From positions 434,001-498,000 of the forward strand of contig JADLSH010000027.1 of assembly GCA_016169945.1 (NCBI GenBank): 64,000 nt of DNA. Direction: 5' to 3'. Origin of the DNA: Trachythela sp. YZ-2020 (Eukaryota; Cnidaria; Anthozoa; Malacalcyonacea; Clavulariidae). The notes under the pieces are model-generated. The model saw only the letters and a program-made list of their open reading frames with translations. It was not told the origin of the DNA and did no database searches. A program made the position numbers and the translations under genes. Shown in pieces: positions 53,220 through 64,000 of the stretch (positions are counted from its first letter, which is position 1; every line of letters begins with the position of its first letter).

Positions 53220-53785
53220 GAGTCTATTGGCAAAACAGGACGTGAAAAAGGCACCTGTCCCAGATGTAATGCTCTTTATGTTAATCGGTACAAACCTGAA
53301 AATTGCCAGAGTTGTGGTTTTGAACTCGGTGGAACTTTTGTGCCCAAGAAAAAGCATCGTCCAGAAGTCCCAAAGAGCACTCTCGTATTGCAGTCAGGGC
53401 AACTCTCAATATATTCAGCAAATACAAGCACCCATGATGATCGCTGTATTGTGATAACCAATGCAAATTCTTCAATTTGTCATCATCACCAATGCATGCA
53501 GCAAAGAGGAATTCTTGTTGTTAGTAAGAAAGTTGCTAATTTCAGTTGTGAACATCTGAGAAATACAGAAACCTGCAATACAAGTCCGTCTTCAGTTTTC
53601 AACGATTTGCCTGATTTACCAATGTATGCATGTGATGATAGTATCCGAAAAGATTTGATGGAAATTATTTCTTTGGCGAAAGATTTTCCAATTGCTGTCA
53701 AAGTGTCACCAACTATGTATTGTGTGTTTGGTAAACCTACTAGACTGATAAGGAAATCCGTTGTTGCTCAAAGGACTGTAGGACT
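53220..53785 (+). CDS. Zinc-ribbon exon of the HMGXB3-like gene
   Basis: Starts at an AG acceptor (53,218-53,219). The frame shows KGTCPRCNALYVNRYKPENC, CGFELGGTFVPKKK (a CxxC...CxxC ribbon), STHDDRCIVI, a second Cys/His cluster (CHHHQCMQQRG) and NFSCEHLRN. The text matches, from memory, the region before the conserved core of metazoan HMGXB3-like proteins. The frame runs to a stop at about 53,787, where a small indel shifts it relative to the next segment. Confidence 0.6.
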
Positions 53786-53788
53786 ATA

Positions 53789-54269
53789 ATGGCTCGGGCA
53801 AAACAACTGAAATCACTGAAAATGTGTACCCATGTTCACATTTTGTTATGTTTAGGCATCCTAAAGAAAGATGACAGCGGTGCTACTAACTCTGTTGAAT
53901 GTCCAATGGTTACACCTCCCTCCAATGATAGCGAAAGCTCAGAACATGTTGATGAAAACTCATCATCACAATCACGCCATTCAACAATTGAACTAAACAT
54001 GAGGCACACACTTCCCTACTGTATTCCTTCTGATATAGTTCAGCAAGCTGGGAAAATAGACTCAATGAACTGTTGGCCAAATATATTTTATCCCTGTGTA
54101 GAGAATTGTGAATTATGCAACAGCACTCTTGGCCCTTCAAAACCACATCCTAGAACCAGAGGAAATTCAGTTCTCATTACCCATTTGAATCCGTTCAAAA
54201 TTATAAAAGTCCATGTCAAGACATGCCCCAATTGCTTGGCAATGCACCAAGTTTTTCCATATGATTTAG
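53789..54269 (+). CDS. Cys-rich exon continuation of the HMGXB3-like gene
   Basis: Open from AKQLKSLKMCTHVHILLC (shifted from the upstream frame) to VFPYDLG at a GTTTGT donor (54,270). It contains CWPNIFYPCVENCELCNSTLG and VKTCPNCLAMHQ, paired zinc-type cysteines. The last base joins the next exon in phase. Confidence 0.6.
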
Positions 54270-54638
54270 GTTTGTACACTTATATTTCTTTACTCTTTTA
54301 TGTCTGGATGCTCTAGCTGTGACAATTACAGCTATTCAGCATGATAGAAAAGAGACTCAGGGCATGTATAATTTAAGAGTTTCAGGACAACACAGATAGC
54401 TAGTTAACAGTAAACTTTCCATGACTTGATGAATTCATTTCTTTTAAAACTTTCAATTAAAAGTCAGGTATCCTAGCTGGACTTATATCTTCAATGAGTT
54501 CACTTCTCCATCACTTCCTGTTGAATATAGCAGAAACGTCAACAAAAATGTTAAATTCTCAATAGTCAATGAGTACCATTACAGTTGAACTGTTTGGGAA
54601 TAAAATGTAAATTAGTGTTTTTATTTATTGTTTCATAG

Positions 54639-54772
54639 GATTATTCAATATTTGTGATAAAGTTTTGGTATCTTTTGATATTTTGTTGGAATGGAGACAT
54701 CTTTTTCGCAGAGGGGTGCCAATATCTATAGCCATTCAGAGCAAACTAAATGCATTTGTTGATAAAGTGGAG
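54639..54772 (+). CDS. Internal exon of the HMGXB3-like gene
   Basis: Acceptor TTTCATAG and donor GTAATT. The phase fits the preceding exon exactly, giving LFNICDKVLVSFDILLEWR and onward to NAFVDKVE. No known catalytic motif is visible. Confidence 0.6.
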
Positions 54773-54824
54773 GTAATTATAAATGGCAAATTGCACATAA
54801 CACATGAAGGGACAGTGCTGACCC

Positions 54825-55072
54825 TGATAGCACAGAGTAATCACATACAGAGGTTCATCTTCATGTCGGCACCTTTGATGTCGGCGTAAGGGCTTTTTCG
54901 GCAAAGTCTGCCATGTTCTTAGCCAGTCCAGTAAAGAGAAGCTGTCAGCATGAATTTTTTACGTAAACTGAGCATGTGCAGGTACTGGCTAAGAACATGG
55001 TGGCCAGTAAAAACACCTTACGGTTTTTCCACGAAGATGAACCTCTGTATGTGATTACTCTGTGCTGATAGG
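54825..55072. repeat. Intronic inverted repeat
   Basis: AGCACAGAGTAATCACATAC...GGTTCATCTTC at the left is inverted at the right, and an inner pair CTAAGAACATGG is also inverted. Arms are about 60-70 bp with an unpaired centre of about 100 bp. Confidence 0.7.
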
Positions 55073-55622
55073 TTTCCCCATTTCAGTCTTCATCTTTTTA
55101 TTCTGCCTAATGCAAGATAATTGTACTCATCAAAAGGAGACCACTGGTCCCCTGGGTTAAAAAACAAAGTTATAATCTGCCAGTAACTTTCCAGTTATCT
55201 GGCTCTTTTTGAAGATCCTCGGGTCGTTAATGGGTTTTATACCACTTAATATGATTTCACAATCATACTAGTGAACATATTTTACTTGTGAAAATGTCAT
55301 TTCATATCTAAAATACTAAATTTTCACACAATTTTCATGCATTCTTTTGCATATATCCTTATAAACATATATAAACATAAATCCAATATTTTAATTTATA
55401 AACATAAATCCTTATATTTTGAAAATTAATGCCATATAGAAAATGTTTAAATGATCATGATAGCAATAAAATGATAACGTTAACTTTTGTGAAAAGGAAA
55501 ATTAAAGCTTTTGTTGTATTCATGCAAGTTGTTACATGTTAAATTGTTATTTCATCTGTTCCCCTCTACAGAGACTATTTTGATCATTGATATACATGTA
55601 TTGTCATTTTATGTAATTTCAG

Positions 55623-55804
55623 GTATCACCAACAAAGAATGAAATCGACAATATTGCCAACCATCTTTATAATGGATTTTACTGCTTTGAAGCAATAACT
55701 GAAAGGGACTTGGACTCTGTCATATGTGGCATGGAATCTGTGGAATAGCAGGTGAAGTCTATTTTGGTGATGGAAATGAAAAGAATTGCTGTGACATAGG
55801 CGAG
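55623..55804 (+). CDS. Internal exon of the HMGXB3-like gene, frameshifted
   Basis: Acceptor at 55,621-55,622, phase 0 with the previous exon. VSPTKNEIDNIANHLYNGF, FEAITERDLDSVICG and, after a small insertion near 55,735, CGIAGEVYFGDGNEKNCC. The insertion introduces a stop in the original frame. Confidence 0.55.
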
Positions 55805-55921
55805 GTTTGTAAATTATATCAAAGAGTTTCTACATTGGATTCATATTCATAAAAGTTGAAAAACGTTGCAGGTATTTTAAAACAACTAATAAAATCTGAT
55901 TTTCTCAAACTTCCATAACAG

Positions 55922-56131
55922 ATTGACTATAGCATCCCAGTTCCAGGTCAATCAAGTGAAAACCCACTTCCCTTAGAAGATTTCCTGTGTGTGTTAAAGA
56001 GGCGTTGGATTGAATGCACTACCTACACCCGATGTCAGAAATTCAATGTTAAAGTTTCTAGTATTCCCCCAGTTATGGCACCGGAAATTAGAGGACCTAT
56101 TGTCTACAATACTTATTTATTTTTCGTTTAG
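55922..56131 (+). CDS. Last recognisable exon of the HMGXB3-like gene
   Basis: Acceptor at 55,920-55,921. IDYSIPVPGQSSENPLPLED, CVLKRRWIECTTYTRC and PPVMAPEIRGPIVYNT precede a stop at 56,129-56,131. Longer relatives continue beyond this point with a further domain, so the gene here appears truncated or its next exon was not found. Confidence 0.55.
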   Translation: MDYSIPVPGQSSENPLPLEDFLCVLKRRWIECTTYTRCQKFNVKVSSIPPVMAPEIRGPIVYNTYLFFV

Positions 56132-56954
56132 GTCAGATCGAATTGGTGGTTGCAGGTATTCGGATCCTGGAACATGTTTTGGGGACCCTGTCCAGTTGGA
56201 ACAGCTATTGGGTCTATATTAAGATATTTCTTTATGGTTTGAAGTGAGGTGTTGGATAATTATAGTGGTTTGATGTATGATGAATGGTTTATTGTTTGAT
56301 AAATGGTATAATGTTTGATTCGTGGTGTGAATAATATGAAGACAACATAATGAAAATATAGAACAGTAACATATTGAAAATATAGAACAGCAACATAATG
56401 AGATTATAGATATTAACTGTGATAAAATGAATTTGTGTGTTGTTTGTGTAGGCAAAACCCGGGTGCAATCATGTGTGGAATGATGCCAAGGTCTGGGTGA
56501 ATGCCAGTGTGTTTTTGCCACCCAGACCAAGTCCCATATCGTTTTTTGTTAAAAACTTGGTTATGTTATCATCAGGTTCCGAGCATAACCGGGACAGCAC
56601 GTTTCTAACCCGCCAGCAGGTCTTGGAACAACGTGCTTGCATATAAATATTGATTTTGGTGGTTTATGAATAAACCATGTGGTCCATTGCGAAATATGCG
56701 TTGATATTTCGTGCGCAAAAACATTGTGGAATTGTGTGTGAGAATGGTTTTTATGTAGTGTTGATGATGAGGGTGGTTTATATAAACTATGTGAAGTGTT
56801 ATATGCGAGACATTTAATAATAAATACGGTGAAAATGAAGTTTACTTACGAGAAGGATTGAGTTGATTTTCTCTTTGCGTTGACGCGAGCGGAAAGGATT
56901 TATCAGTGGGGGGTTGAGAACTTGAGACGGAAGGAAAATTTGAGGGCTGTTGAT
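56132..56954. other. No gene seen; possible LTR-like stretch
   Basis: Contains short tandem pieces (two copies of ACATTGAAAATATAGAACAG-type units at about 56,346-56,395) and a promoter-like stretch with GCATATAAATATTG (about 56,638) and AATAAACC (about 56,669). This could be the remains of an LTR, but no second copy is in the window. Confidence 0.3.
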
Positions 56955-58175
56955 GAATCTGACTAATGATGCATGTGGGTTGTGACAGATGGTGTGACGT
57001 ATGTGTGACCTGTGATCGTGACGGTGGGATCAAGATGTGGACTATGATCAAAATTGTTGTACGAAGTGGAAGCACGGGTTGACAATGTAGTACGTAATGA
57101 GTGAATTGCGGTCTGTGTGGTGAATGTGGATAATGATGTATGTGGTTTGTGACAGATGGCGTGACGCATGTGTGACATGATGGTCGTGACTTTGTTTTGG
57201 CTTCTCGCTCTTTGGGAGAATTGTGAATGGCGGACTTGGGTATGGCACATTGTGTCCAAATTTCAGTCTGGTCAACATACATCTGGTTAGTTTGTCAAGC
57301 CATTTTTGTTATGCTTTATTTGCTGAGTTGCTAGATATTGCTGAATATGGAATGAGTGAGTAATGGTTGGTTAAGGCATGTTGCTGATGCTTAACCTTTT
57401 CCTGTGAGTATTGCCGAGATTGGGGTTTCGATTAAGGTTTGAAATCCAGTGAGATCAGATGTTGAGGAGGTGTACAGTGGTGAAAATTGTTGTGCGGAGT
57501 GGAAGAATCAATTGACAATGTGGTACGAAGTGAGTGTAGTGTGGTCTGTGATGGATGGTGGTGAATCTGAATAACGGTGTTTTGGTGTGTGACAGATGGC
57601 GTGACGCATGTGTGACATGATGATTGTGACAGTGGGATCAAGAGGTGGACAAAGAGATGAAAATTGTTGTATGAAGTGGAAGCATTGATTGACAATGTAG
57701 TACGGAAGGAATGAAGTGTGGTCTGTTTGGCGAATGTGGATAATTATGTATGTGGTTTGTGACAGATGGCATGACAATGTGGTACGAAGTGAGTGTAGTG
57801 TGGTCTGTGATGGATGGTGGTGAATCTCAATAACGGTGTTTTGGTGTGTGACAGATGGCGTGACGCATGTGTGACATGATGATTGTGACAGTGGGATCAA
57901 GAGGTGGACAAAGAGATGAAAATTGTTGTATGAAGTGGAAGCATTGATTGACAATGTAGTACGGAAGGAATGAAGTGTGGTCTGTTTGGCGAATGTGGAT
58001 AATTACGTATGTGGTTTGTGACAGATGGCAGGACAATGTGGTACGAAGTGAGTGTAGTGTGGTCTGTGATGGATGGTAGTTTAATCTGAATCACGGTGTT
58101 TTGGTATGTGACAGATGGCGTGACGCATGTGTGACATGATGATTGTGACAGTGGGATCAAGAGGTGGACGTTGCA
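56955..58175. repeat. GT-rich tandem repeat array, unit about 258 bp
   Basis: Blocks such as TTTGTGACAGATGGCGTGAC, GCATGTGTGACATGATG, GTGGGATCAAGAGGTGGAC and GAAGTGGAAGCATTGATTGA recur. The best two copies begin at about 57,656 and 57,914, and older copies extend left to about 56,955. The opposite strand is open in several His/Thr/Ser-rich frames that repeat with the array. They are a by-product of composition. Confidence 0.8.
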
Positions 58176-58603
58176 TTTTGCAAAACAAAATTTTCATACC
58201 CCCTATTTACACATGCACGCCCATTTTGCTTAGATGTCGAGGTCTTGTATCTGCGCAGCAGTTAATAAATTGATAAGACCTGTTGACACGATCCGATTTG
58301 TCAGATTCGAGTTGGATTTGAGGACAAAATTGAAGCTCAGTTACGTAGAAACCACAGGGGCTGGGGGGGGGACTTGGACTCTTGTCGGAAAAATAATAAA
58401 ACCGCGGTAAAGTGTCGGGAAAATGAAATTATATTCATGATCATAAATAGCAAAATGTGAATGCAGTTTAATTAACACAGCAAACATTAACATCCCTTTG
58501 CGCAGATACATGTACGTTCAGCGTGCCTATTTTTTTACTTCGACAGGATAATCTTAATTGAATTAGCTGTATAACATCATTAGTTGTATTAGAGTTTACT
58601 CAC

Positions 58604-58838
58604 GCTATTTGAAACAAGCCAATATTTGTTTCCCTGATATCCTATGAATTTTTGTTTGTAAATTAATTTGTTTTCTTCTTGCTGCGCCAAATCATTCTTC
58701 AGATACTGACAATACAATTGTACTATCGCTCCAGTGACTTGAGGACCCAGTAGAAAAGATCCTCCTCCATACGTTTCCCTCAGGGACTCAATGAACCGCT
58801 GCTTTGAATGAAAGCAGTTGATGTTTAATACGATGACT
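58604..58838 (-). CDS. Exon of an unrecognised host gene (downstream exon)
   Basis: 235 nt between acceptor TTTAG and a consensus GTGAGT donor on the minus strand. It encodes NINCFHSKQRFIESLRETYG, LLGPQVTGAIVQLYCQYLKN and GYQGNKYWLVSNS. Phase matches the exon at 60,655-60,842: two bases end that exon and one base starts this one. Composition is clearly protein-like. I do not recognise the family. It continues downstream of 58,604 in the minus sense, but no further exon was found in the repeat array. Confidence 0.6.
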
Positions 58839-60654
58839 CTAAATAAAAAAGAAATTCTATTTCAACTAAAAGTGTTTAAAAGTAATCATTTAACCTCTTC
58901 CTTAATAATCCTGGTCTATTAAGACTATTTAATATCATATTATTTAATGTATTATTATGTTCATTCGTGTTTGATTGGTAAAACATCAAAATTTCCTTTG
59001 AATTATTCTGCTAGGGCTATTTGGAAAAATACCACAACGTGGTATTGGTATATTTACAACACTACTAATAAACCACACGCGTGTGATAATAGTGTAATAA
59101 CCCCTGGTCCTGAGTATATAGAGGAATTGCACCATCACGTGAAAAAATTGTACAAACTTTATAGTGAAACCTATAAAACAATTTCAAGTCGATACGTTTA
59201 TTTCCTCGAGAGTTAAGAAAGTTTGAATCAGGGTGCTTGTTTGAATAATTCTTATGGTAACGTCAGCAATATTTCTAACGCAAAAATTCAGTATCGCTTT
59301 TATAAGAAATATATAATGTATTGCAGCCAAAAATACACTATAAGAGCTATTATTACGCATTACATATACAATCTCGGTTTTGATTGGATTCTGGCCTACA
59401 AATAAATCTTGATATGGTGTAATTATGACGTCACACCTACAAGTCATCGTTTTCTGCATGTAGATTTGACGTCATATCTACATAAAAAAATCGCAACGCC
59501 ATCAAAAGCAGCTTGTTTTATACACAAACAGAAAACATATAGCAATGGCGAGGTTTCCGCACTGACAAAACAATAATGTAATTTATGTAATTTATTTCAG
59601 AAGCTAAATGGTATAGGCTCTTACAGTCTTAGCCCTTTATAATGAGGTGACATAAATTTTATATTACTATTATTGTTACAGTTGGGTGGGGGAAGGGGGG
59701 GTTGAATATTATGTATACATATATAATCCCCCCCGTTCAACTTCTCAGCTTTTTTAAAACCTCCCCACTGTGTGAAAAAGCCTAAAACCCCCTTATGGTT
59801 CCACCAGCCACCCCCTACGACATAGCTGATAGCTCTCCGTAAGTAATGCGATTAACACGCCTTTTTGACCCTTTTGATTCGCTTTGCGTGCAAAGAAGTT
59901 CACCAGAGTTGAAATTGAGCGCAACAAATCATTATATTCAGTCGAGACAATGTCCAAACTGTATGTTAAAGACTACTTCTTTTGGGCATATATAGTAATA
60001 TGGCTCATTCAGAGTATGCAACTTTCCGTCTTTTTTATATATTCTAATGCAACATTTGTTGCATTACGTTTCCGCTATCGTTAAATTTTGAGTAGCGAGA
60101 TGAAACTTTGTAGAGCCATTAACGACCTCTATTTTAATACATACTAGGCGAATTTGAGAAGCGAAGTCAATCTGTCGGTGAAATATGTAGTTTCCTGTTT
60201 GTTGCTTATTACCTTAAACCTCTTGCAGTGCCAGTAGCATCCTTTCAAGTTTCCTGGCGTTGTCCCAAAAGGTTTAACATTGATAATACAGAACAAATTT
60301 TTACTTTATCATGAAATGCTTGAAATTATAACGCACATCTGTTTATCTATCTTGTCTTAACAAGCTGGCCAGGTTTGCACAGAACTCTAATAAAGTGAAA
60401 TAAGTTGTGAAAATTCCAAACGAATGCTTGCGCAAAGAGCAAAGTTCAAATTAATACAATGCCGCATTGCTACACACCTGCAGGAGATCTGTACCAGAGC
60501 TATATATTGTATGTAAGATAAATGTAAATCATAAAATATATGATATGAAGAACGTAGTCGAATAAACTACTCATAACTTATGTCAAACAAGATACATATG
60601 TTTTGCGCGCAACCTGTAAAACAATATGGAAACAATAAAAACCATTGTGCTCAC
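58839..60654 (-). other. Intron of the unrecognised gene
   Basis: 1.8-kb intron inferred from matching splice sites and phase. It contains a G/C-run hairpin around 59,690-59,755 (GGGGGGGTTGAATATTATGT and inverse-like CCCCCCCGTTCAAC). The open frames at 58,947-59,216 and 59,184-59,459 are not convincing. Confidence 0.5.
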
Positions 60655-60842
60655 CTGGTTGAATTTTCTTCATAGTGCTCTGGCGTACTGCACAAATACA
60701 CCCAGTGACCTGCTACCTTTTCGTCTGGGTTAAAGCACAACTTGCCGACCACTTTGAGCGTGAAATCGCCAAACAATTTCCCGTCTTTACCATAGAATGT
60801 CCTTCCACCCACGGTAGAAAACATTGAACAGCTTTCTTCAGC
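60655..60842 (-). CDS. Exon of an unrecognised host gene (upstream exon)
   Basis: 188 nt between acceptor TCTGCTAG and donor GTGAGC. It encodes AEESCSMFSTVGGRTFYGKD, GDFTLKVVGKLCFNPDEKV and HWVYLCSTPEHYEE, with three cysteines and a compact beta-like pattern. It splices in frame to 58,838. Function is unknown, and the first exon was not found upstream. Confidence 0.6.
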
Positions 60843-63494
60843 CTAGCAGAAAAGGAAGCAAAATGAAATGGGTTATTGCGCATTTATTATTGATAAGGAA
60901 ACTAGCTCATACTGATAATACAAACCTCTGACATCTCTTTTCCAGTTTAAAATGAAGAATCTTTGCGAACGCAGTGAAGAGATGGTGTTATGACCAGAAC
61001 TAATACACAAAGAGAACTATAACATGAAAGAATGAACTCTTTATGTGGTGCAATAATGTGCGACAAGTAGTTCCGATTGGCTAAAATTTCAACCTGTCAT
61101 TTATCTCGTGGGAAAGCCCAACAGGGATTGGTCCGTCAGAGTATTATATAACACTGATTTTCAGATCAGTGCTCTATAACTGTTGGACTTTAATCCCTCA
61201 CTGCACGGCTATAGCAACTCTTCACTAACTCTTGCTCACAAGGTTTGTCTGCTTCGATGTAGGTTGCTCCAAGCCTGCCTGTAAAAGGGGTTTTCTAACA
61301 ATCCCTTTGAGTATCAGGCTTGGAGCAAATCTATAGCCTCGATGGTATATATATAGTGACCGAAATATAGTGGGTTGAATTTTGATGGTGACAACCAGTT
61401 AATTTTGCTGAAAACTTGAAAATAGCTTGAACCTTGAGGTACCTTAAAAAGAGAATTTAATTAATCTATGATTAAAACTAAAAACTTTAATACTTTAATA
61501 AAATTGAGTGTATGTTCTTATAATAATTAAATTGAAATGTAGCACAGTACCATTTGAGCTACTTTGAGCTTTTTTGTATAAAAATCGGTGTTAAGATTTT
61601 GAGTAATGTTTTTCTTTTTCTACATCTGACCAAGATTTTCACCAAGGGCATAATAGTATTAACCACGCTAAGTATTTCAATACAGACAATAGATTGCAAA
61701 TAATGTTCCCGACGCTTTTCGGGAGGGTGCCAAATTTTATGGTAGTATTTTGGAATACCCTCCACCCCCCAGTACACAACATTTATGACCCGTGCCTAAC
61801 AACGGTCCTTACCTAGAAGATTATTTTTGAAGCTTCAGAACTGCCGTTTTCTGGAGCGAATTCGCAAACGAATTACGTCCGAATTGGCCGTATTGTGCAT
61901 AAAATTCCAGCTATTTGGAGATTTTTTAAGAGATCAGGTTCTTTCAAAATTTTACTTTGAATTCTTAATTTAAATTGAGGGTATTTTTACACACCCACCC
62001 TGCCTCCCTCGCTACTTCCCTGCCCCAGGGTGCATTTGTTTTAAAGCTAATGACATTATGAGAAAACTTCTCGTGCCAATGTAGTTGAGGCCAAGCACTT
62101 TAAGCTTGAAAACCCCAGCCTATACATTAGCCTTTCCAGCTTATATATTAGCCAGATCTTGATGTCGAAAAGCCAAGTCATTTACACTTTTACCCGCGAG
62201 CTTTTTACGAGCTTTTTAGGATCGGCCAACCCTCCTTAGTAGGTAATATCTCGGGATCTAGCGAGATCTAGCCTAGGCGGAGAACTGGCCCTTCTCTCAT
62301 ACAAAGAAGACAATTTTTTTCTCTCATCCGTCCCAAAAATGACTGGAAATTTTCCGACCTGCAGGCTTTGGCCTTGGGTAGGTTTACCTGCAGGTGACCA
62401 TTCGAGTGCTGCTAGTCTGACTGTACTCGAGTGTTATATTCAGTATCAATGCACCTTGTCCTTTGCCAGACTTTGCAATATTCTACTCAGTGTTTCACTT
62501 TCAACCTTCGTCAACACCAGTAAACCTTCCTCACGGGTAGTACTATACCCGTATACCCGCAGCTTTTTTGCAACTTTGTCCAACCAGCTCGTGGGATCTC
62601 GCCTAAGAGGTCCAGCCCTTCTGTGCACGTAGGGCTCATGTATTTATATAAACAAGAGAAACTGAAGTGGGGGAAACCATGAGGTGTTTAGACTTTCGTT
62701 GAGTGTAACTATAGAAACACTATTTTCGAAGTTTGCTTCAAGAATCGGCGACATCAGTCCCCCTGTCACCGAGGCGAAACTGAGGCGTATCCCATAATAC
62801 CTGGGGCTTTTGCTCCTGTGCAAACGTCAAAATCATAATCTTATATAATCTTAAAAAAATAAAAAATAAGAATCTTAACCCATATTATATACATAAAAAT
62901 AGGCCAGGACACTAATCACTATGTGACTGAAGAGCATGTAAAACAGTGGGGTTAGTAAAAACAGAGACTGCCATGCACAGAATTGCATTTCTTCTTGCTC
63001 TCCAGACTATTTTATGCAAAAAGTTTTGGCCTAGCTGCGAGGAGCCTAAAAGAGGGGTATAAAATGTAATCCAAATTGGGCGTATAGCGCTCTTGAAGTT
63101 GTGCATTGTGTGCAACTGATATTTTTCGTATTAAGATTATAAGGTTTTTACCTTTTGATTAACGCACCTTTTTGAATTTTGTATCATTTCAAGTAAAAAT
63201 GAACAAGTAGCGAGTCAGTAAAAATAATTGAAGCAGTACATAAGTCATAACAAAAGAAGCAATCAATCTCTAAATTTGTATTACAAAATTCAAACTTGGA
63301 GATGCTGATTAAGATGATGTCGTTAGCCAGCAGCTCTGTATATATAATTAAGCTTAGATAACTAGCTCCACGTGGTCGTGGCTGTAACTGCATGCAGAAT
63401 TCAAGTTTTGAAGTGCACATTTCGAATTTAAAGTTAGCCCCTTAGACTATGGAGGTATATAGGGTCGCTTCATATCGCTATTTATACTTTATTT
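60843..63494. other. No convincing gene; one hairpin
   Basis: An inverted repeat (GTTGCTCCAAGCCTG ... CAGGCTTGGAGCAA) lies at about 61,260-61,328. A minus-strand frame at 62,446-62,628 (KKLRVYGYSTTREEGLLVL) has protein-like composition but no domain or splice support. Confidence 0.35.
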
Positions 63495-63584
63495 TGCTAC
63501 GGCTGCTACGGCTGCTACGGCTGCTACGCTTGCTACGGCTGCTACGCTTGCTACGGCTGCTACGCTTGCTACGGCTGCTACGCC
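63495..63584 (+). repeat. 9-bp tandem repeat (GCTACGGCT/GCTACGCTT)
   Basis: Ten 9-bp units alternate between GCTACGGCT and GCTACGCTT, then break into CCGTAATT. It is a simple minisatellite. Confidence 0.95.
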
Positions 63585-63765
63585 GTAATTTTTAGTGATA
63601 GATAGATAGTTCATTATAGTTTATATATTCGGTATATAAATGTGCCCATATAGATATTTGGAAATTATGTAAAAGTTATATTTGTATATGCCAGTTTAAA
63701 TAAACAACATATTTGCAAGTGTATGCGCCTTACATTGGAAAGCCTTTTATTTACTTATATTATAC

Positions 63766-63848
63766 GCACAAATGAAAAATTCGACATGGAGCTCCCCTAT
63801 ATTTTAATATGCAAATGAAAAATTCGACATGAAGCTCCCCTATATTTT
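63766..63848 (+). repeat. Two-copy direct repeat of about 43 bp
   Basis: AAATGAAAAATTCGACATG followed by GAGCTCCCC or AAGCTCCCC and TATATTTT occurs twice in a row. Confidence 0.9.
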
Positions 63849-64000
63849 CAAATGCTAACAAAATATACTAAATATTTTAAATATTCTAGAAAGATTAAAG
63901 ATTAAGACTAATTCGGGGTCGAAATCACATAGCCAAACACATCCTAAACGGGAGAGGTAGGCATATATATCATGAAAATGCCATGCTAGATTTTTTCAAA

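Noticed and set aside
56540..56860. A solo LTR with a TATA box and polyadenylation signal
   Set aside because: No second copy, target duplication or defined ends could be found in the window.
56842..58160. Several minus-strand proteins rich in His, Thr and Ser
   Set aside because: They repeat with the GT-rich tandem array and arise from its composition. There are no domains or splice signals.
62446..62628. A minus-strand gag-like or host exon
   Set aside because: Composition is suggestive, but there is no motif, splice support or neighbouring partner.

Overview
This is eukaryotic nuclear DNA. It is AT-rich and gene-poor, with GT-AG introns, and it is crowded with nested transposable elements. 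The protein families seen are a secreted PAN/apple-type domain, a C-type-lectin-like exon, CR1/L2-like and related non-LTR retrotransposons, a Ty3/Gypsy element, an ISL2EU-like DNA transposon, an HMGXB3-like transposon-derived gene, and a very common uncharacterised multi-copy protein. Together they fit an invertebrate metazoan, most likely an anthozoan cnidarian (coral or anemone). That placement is inference from family flavour, not from a diagnostic marker. No bacterial operon, CRISPR array or rRNA was seen.

Layout. 1-5 kb: exons of at least one host gene on the minus strand (signal peptide plus PAN domain, then a C-type-lectin-like exon) and one isolated plus-strand exon. 5-12.8 kb: MITE-like foldbacks, a tRNA-like SINE head, a 1.25-kb TIR element and several near-perfect palindromes. 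12.87-24.43 kb: the centrepiece, a DNA transposon with about 300-bp TIRs and a 3-bp TAC target duplication. It encodes a broken multi-domain protein: Cys/His zinc modules, then a core with transposase-like GDQ, LGPFH and HYGRW motifs, then a FEN1/XPG-like nuclease. A 6.07-kb Ty3/Gypsy element, on the opposite strand, sits inside its first coding segment with a CATG target duplication. 24.4-31.7 kb: a hAT MITE, a Tc1/mariner MITE and a deleted non-LTR element. 34.8-43.0 kb: one plus-strand non-LTR element split into three pieces by two minus-strand non-LTR fragments and by an 880-bp insert, all bracketed by inverted copies of a GC-rich minisatellite. 43.06-46.76 kb: an ISL2EU-like transposon with a THAP exon converging on a SAP/SWIM/YqaJ nuclease gene, itself hit by a non-LTR fragment. 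46.76-48.58 kb: a second long-TIR element 4 bp away. 48.9-50.1 kb: another TIR element ending in a large palindrome. 50.7-56.1 kb: a multi-exon THAP plus zinc-ribbon gene resembling the non-catalytic part of HMGXB3-like proteins, with MITEs and a palindrome in its introns. 57-58.2 kb: a GT-rich tandem array. 58.6-60.8 kb: two exons of an unrecognised minus-strand host gene that splice in frame. 61-64 kb: mostly non-coding DNA with short tandem repeats.

How the parts interact. Almost every coding region is mobile-element derived, and most are decayed or frameshifted. The order of insertion can often be read: the Gypsy element entered the nuclease-bearing transposon, and non-LTR elements entered both the ISL2EU-like element and another non-LTR element. 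The two Gypsy LTRs differ at only 3 of 358 positions, yet the element has several frameshifts and a noisy about 390-bp internal duplication. Some broken frames may therefore be assembly errors rather than old decay.
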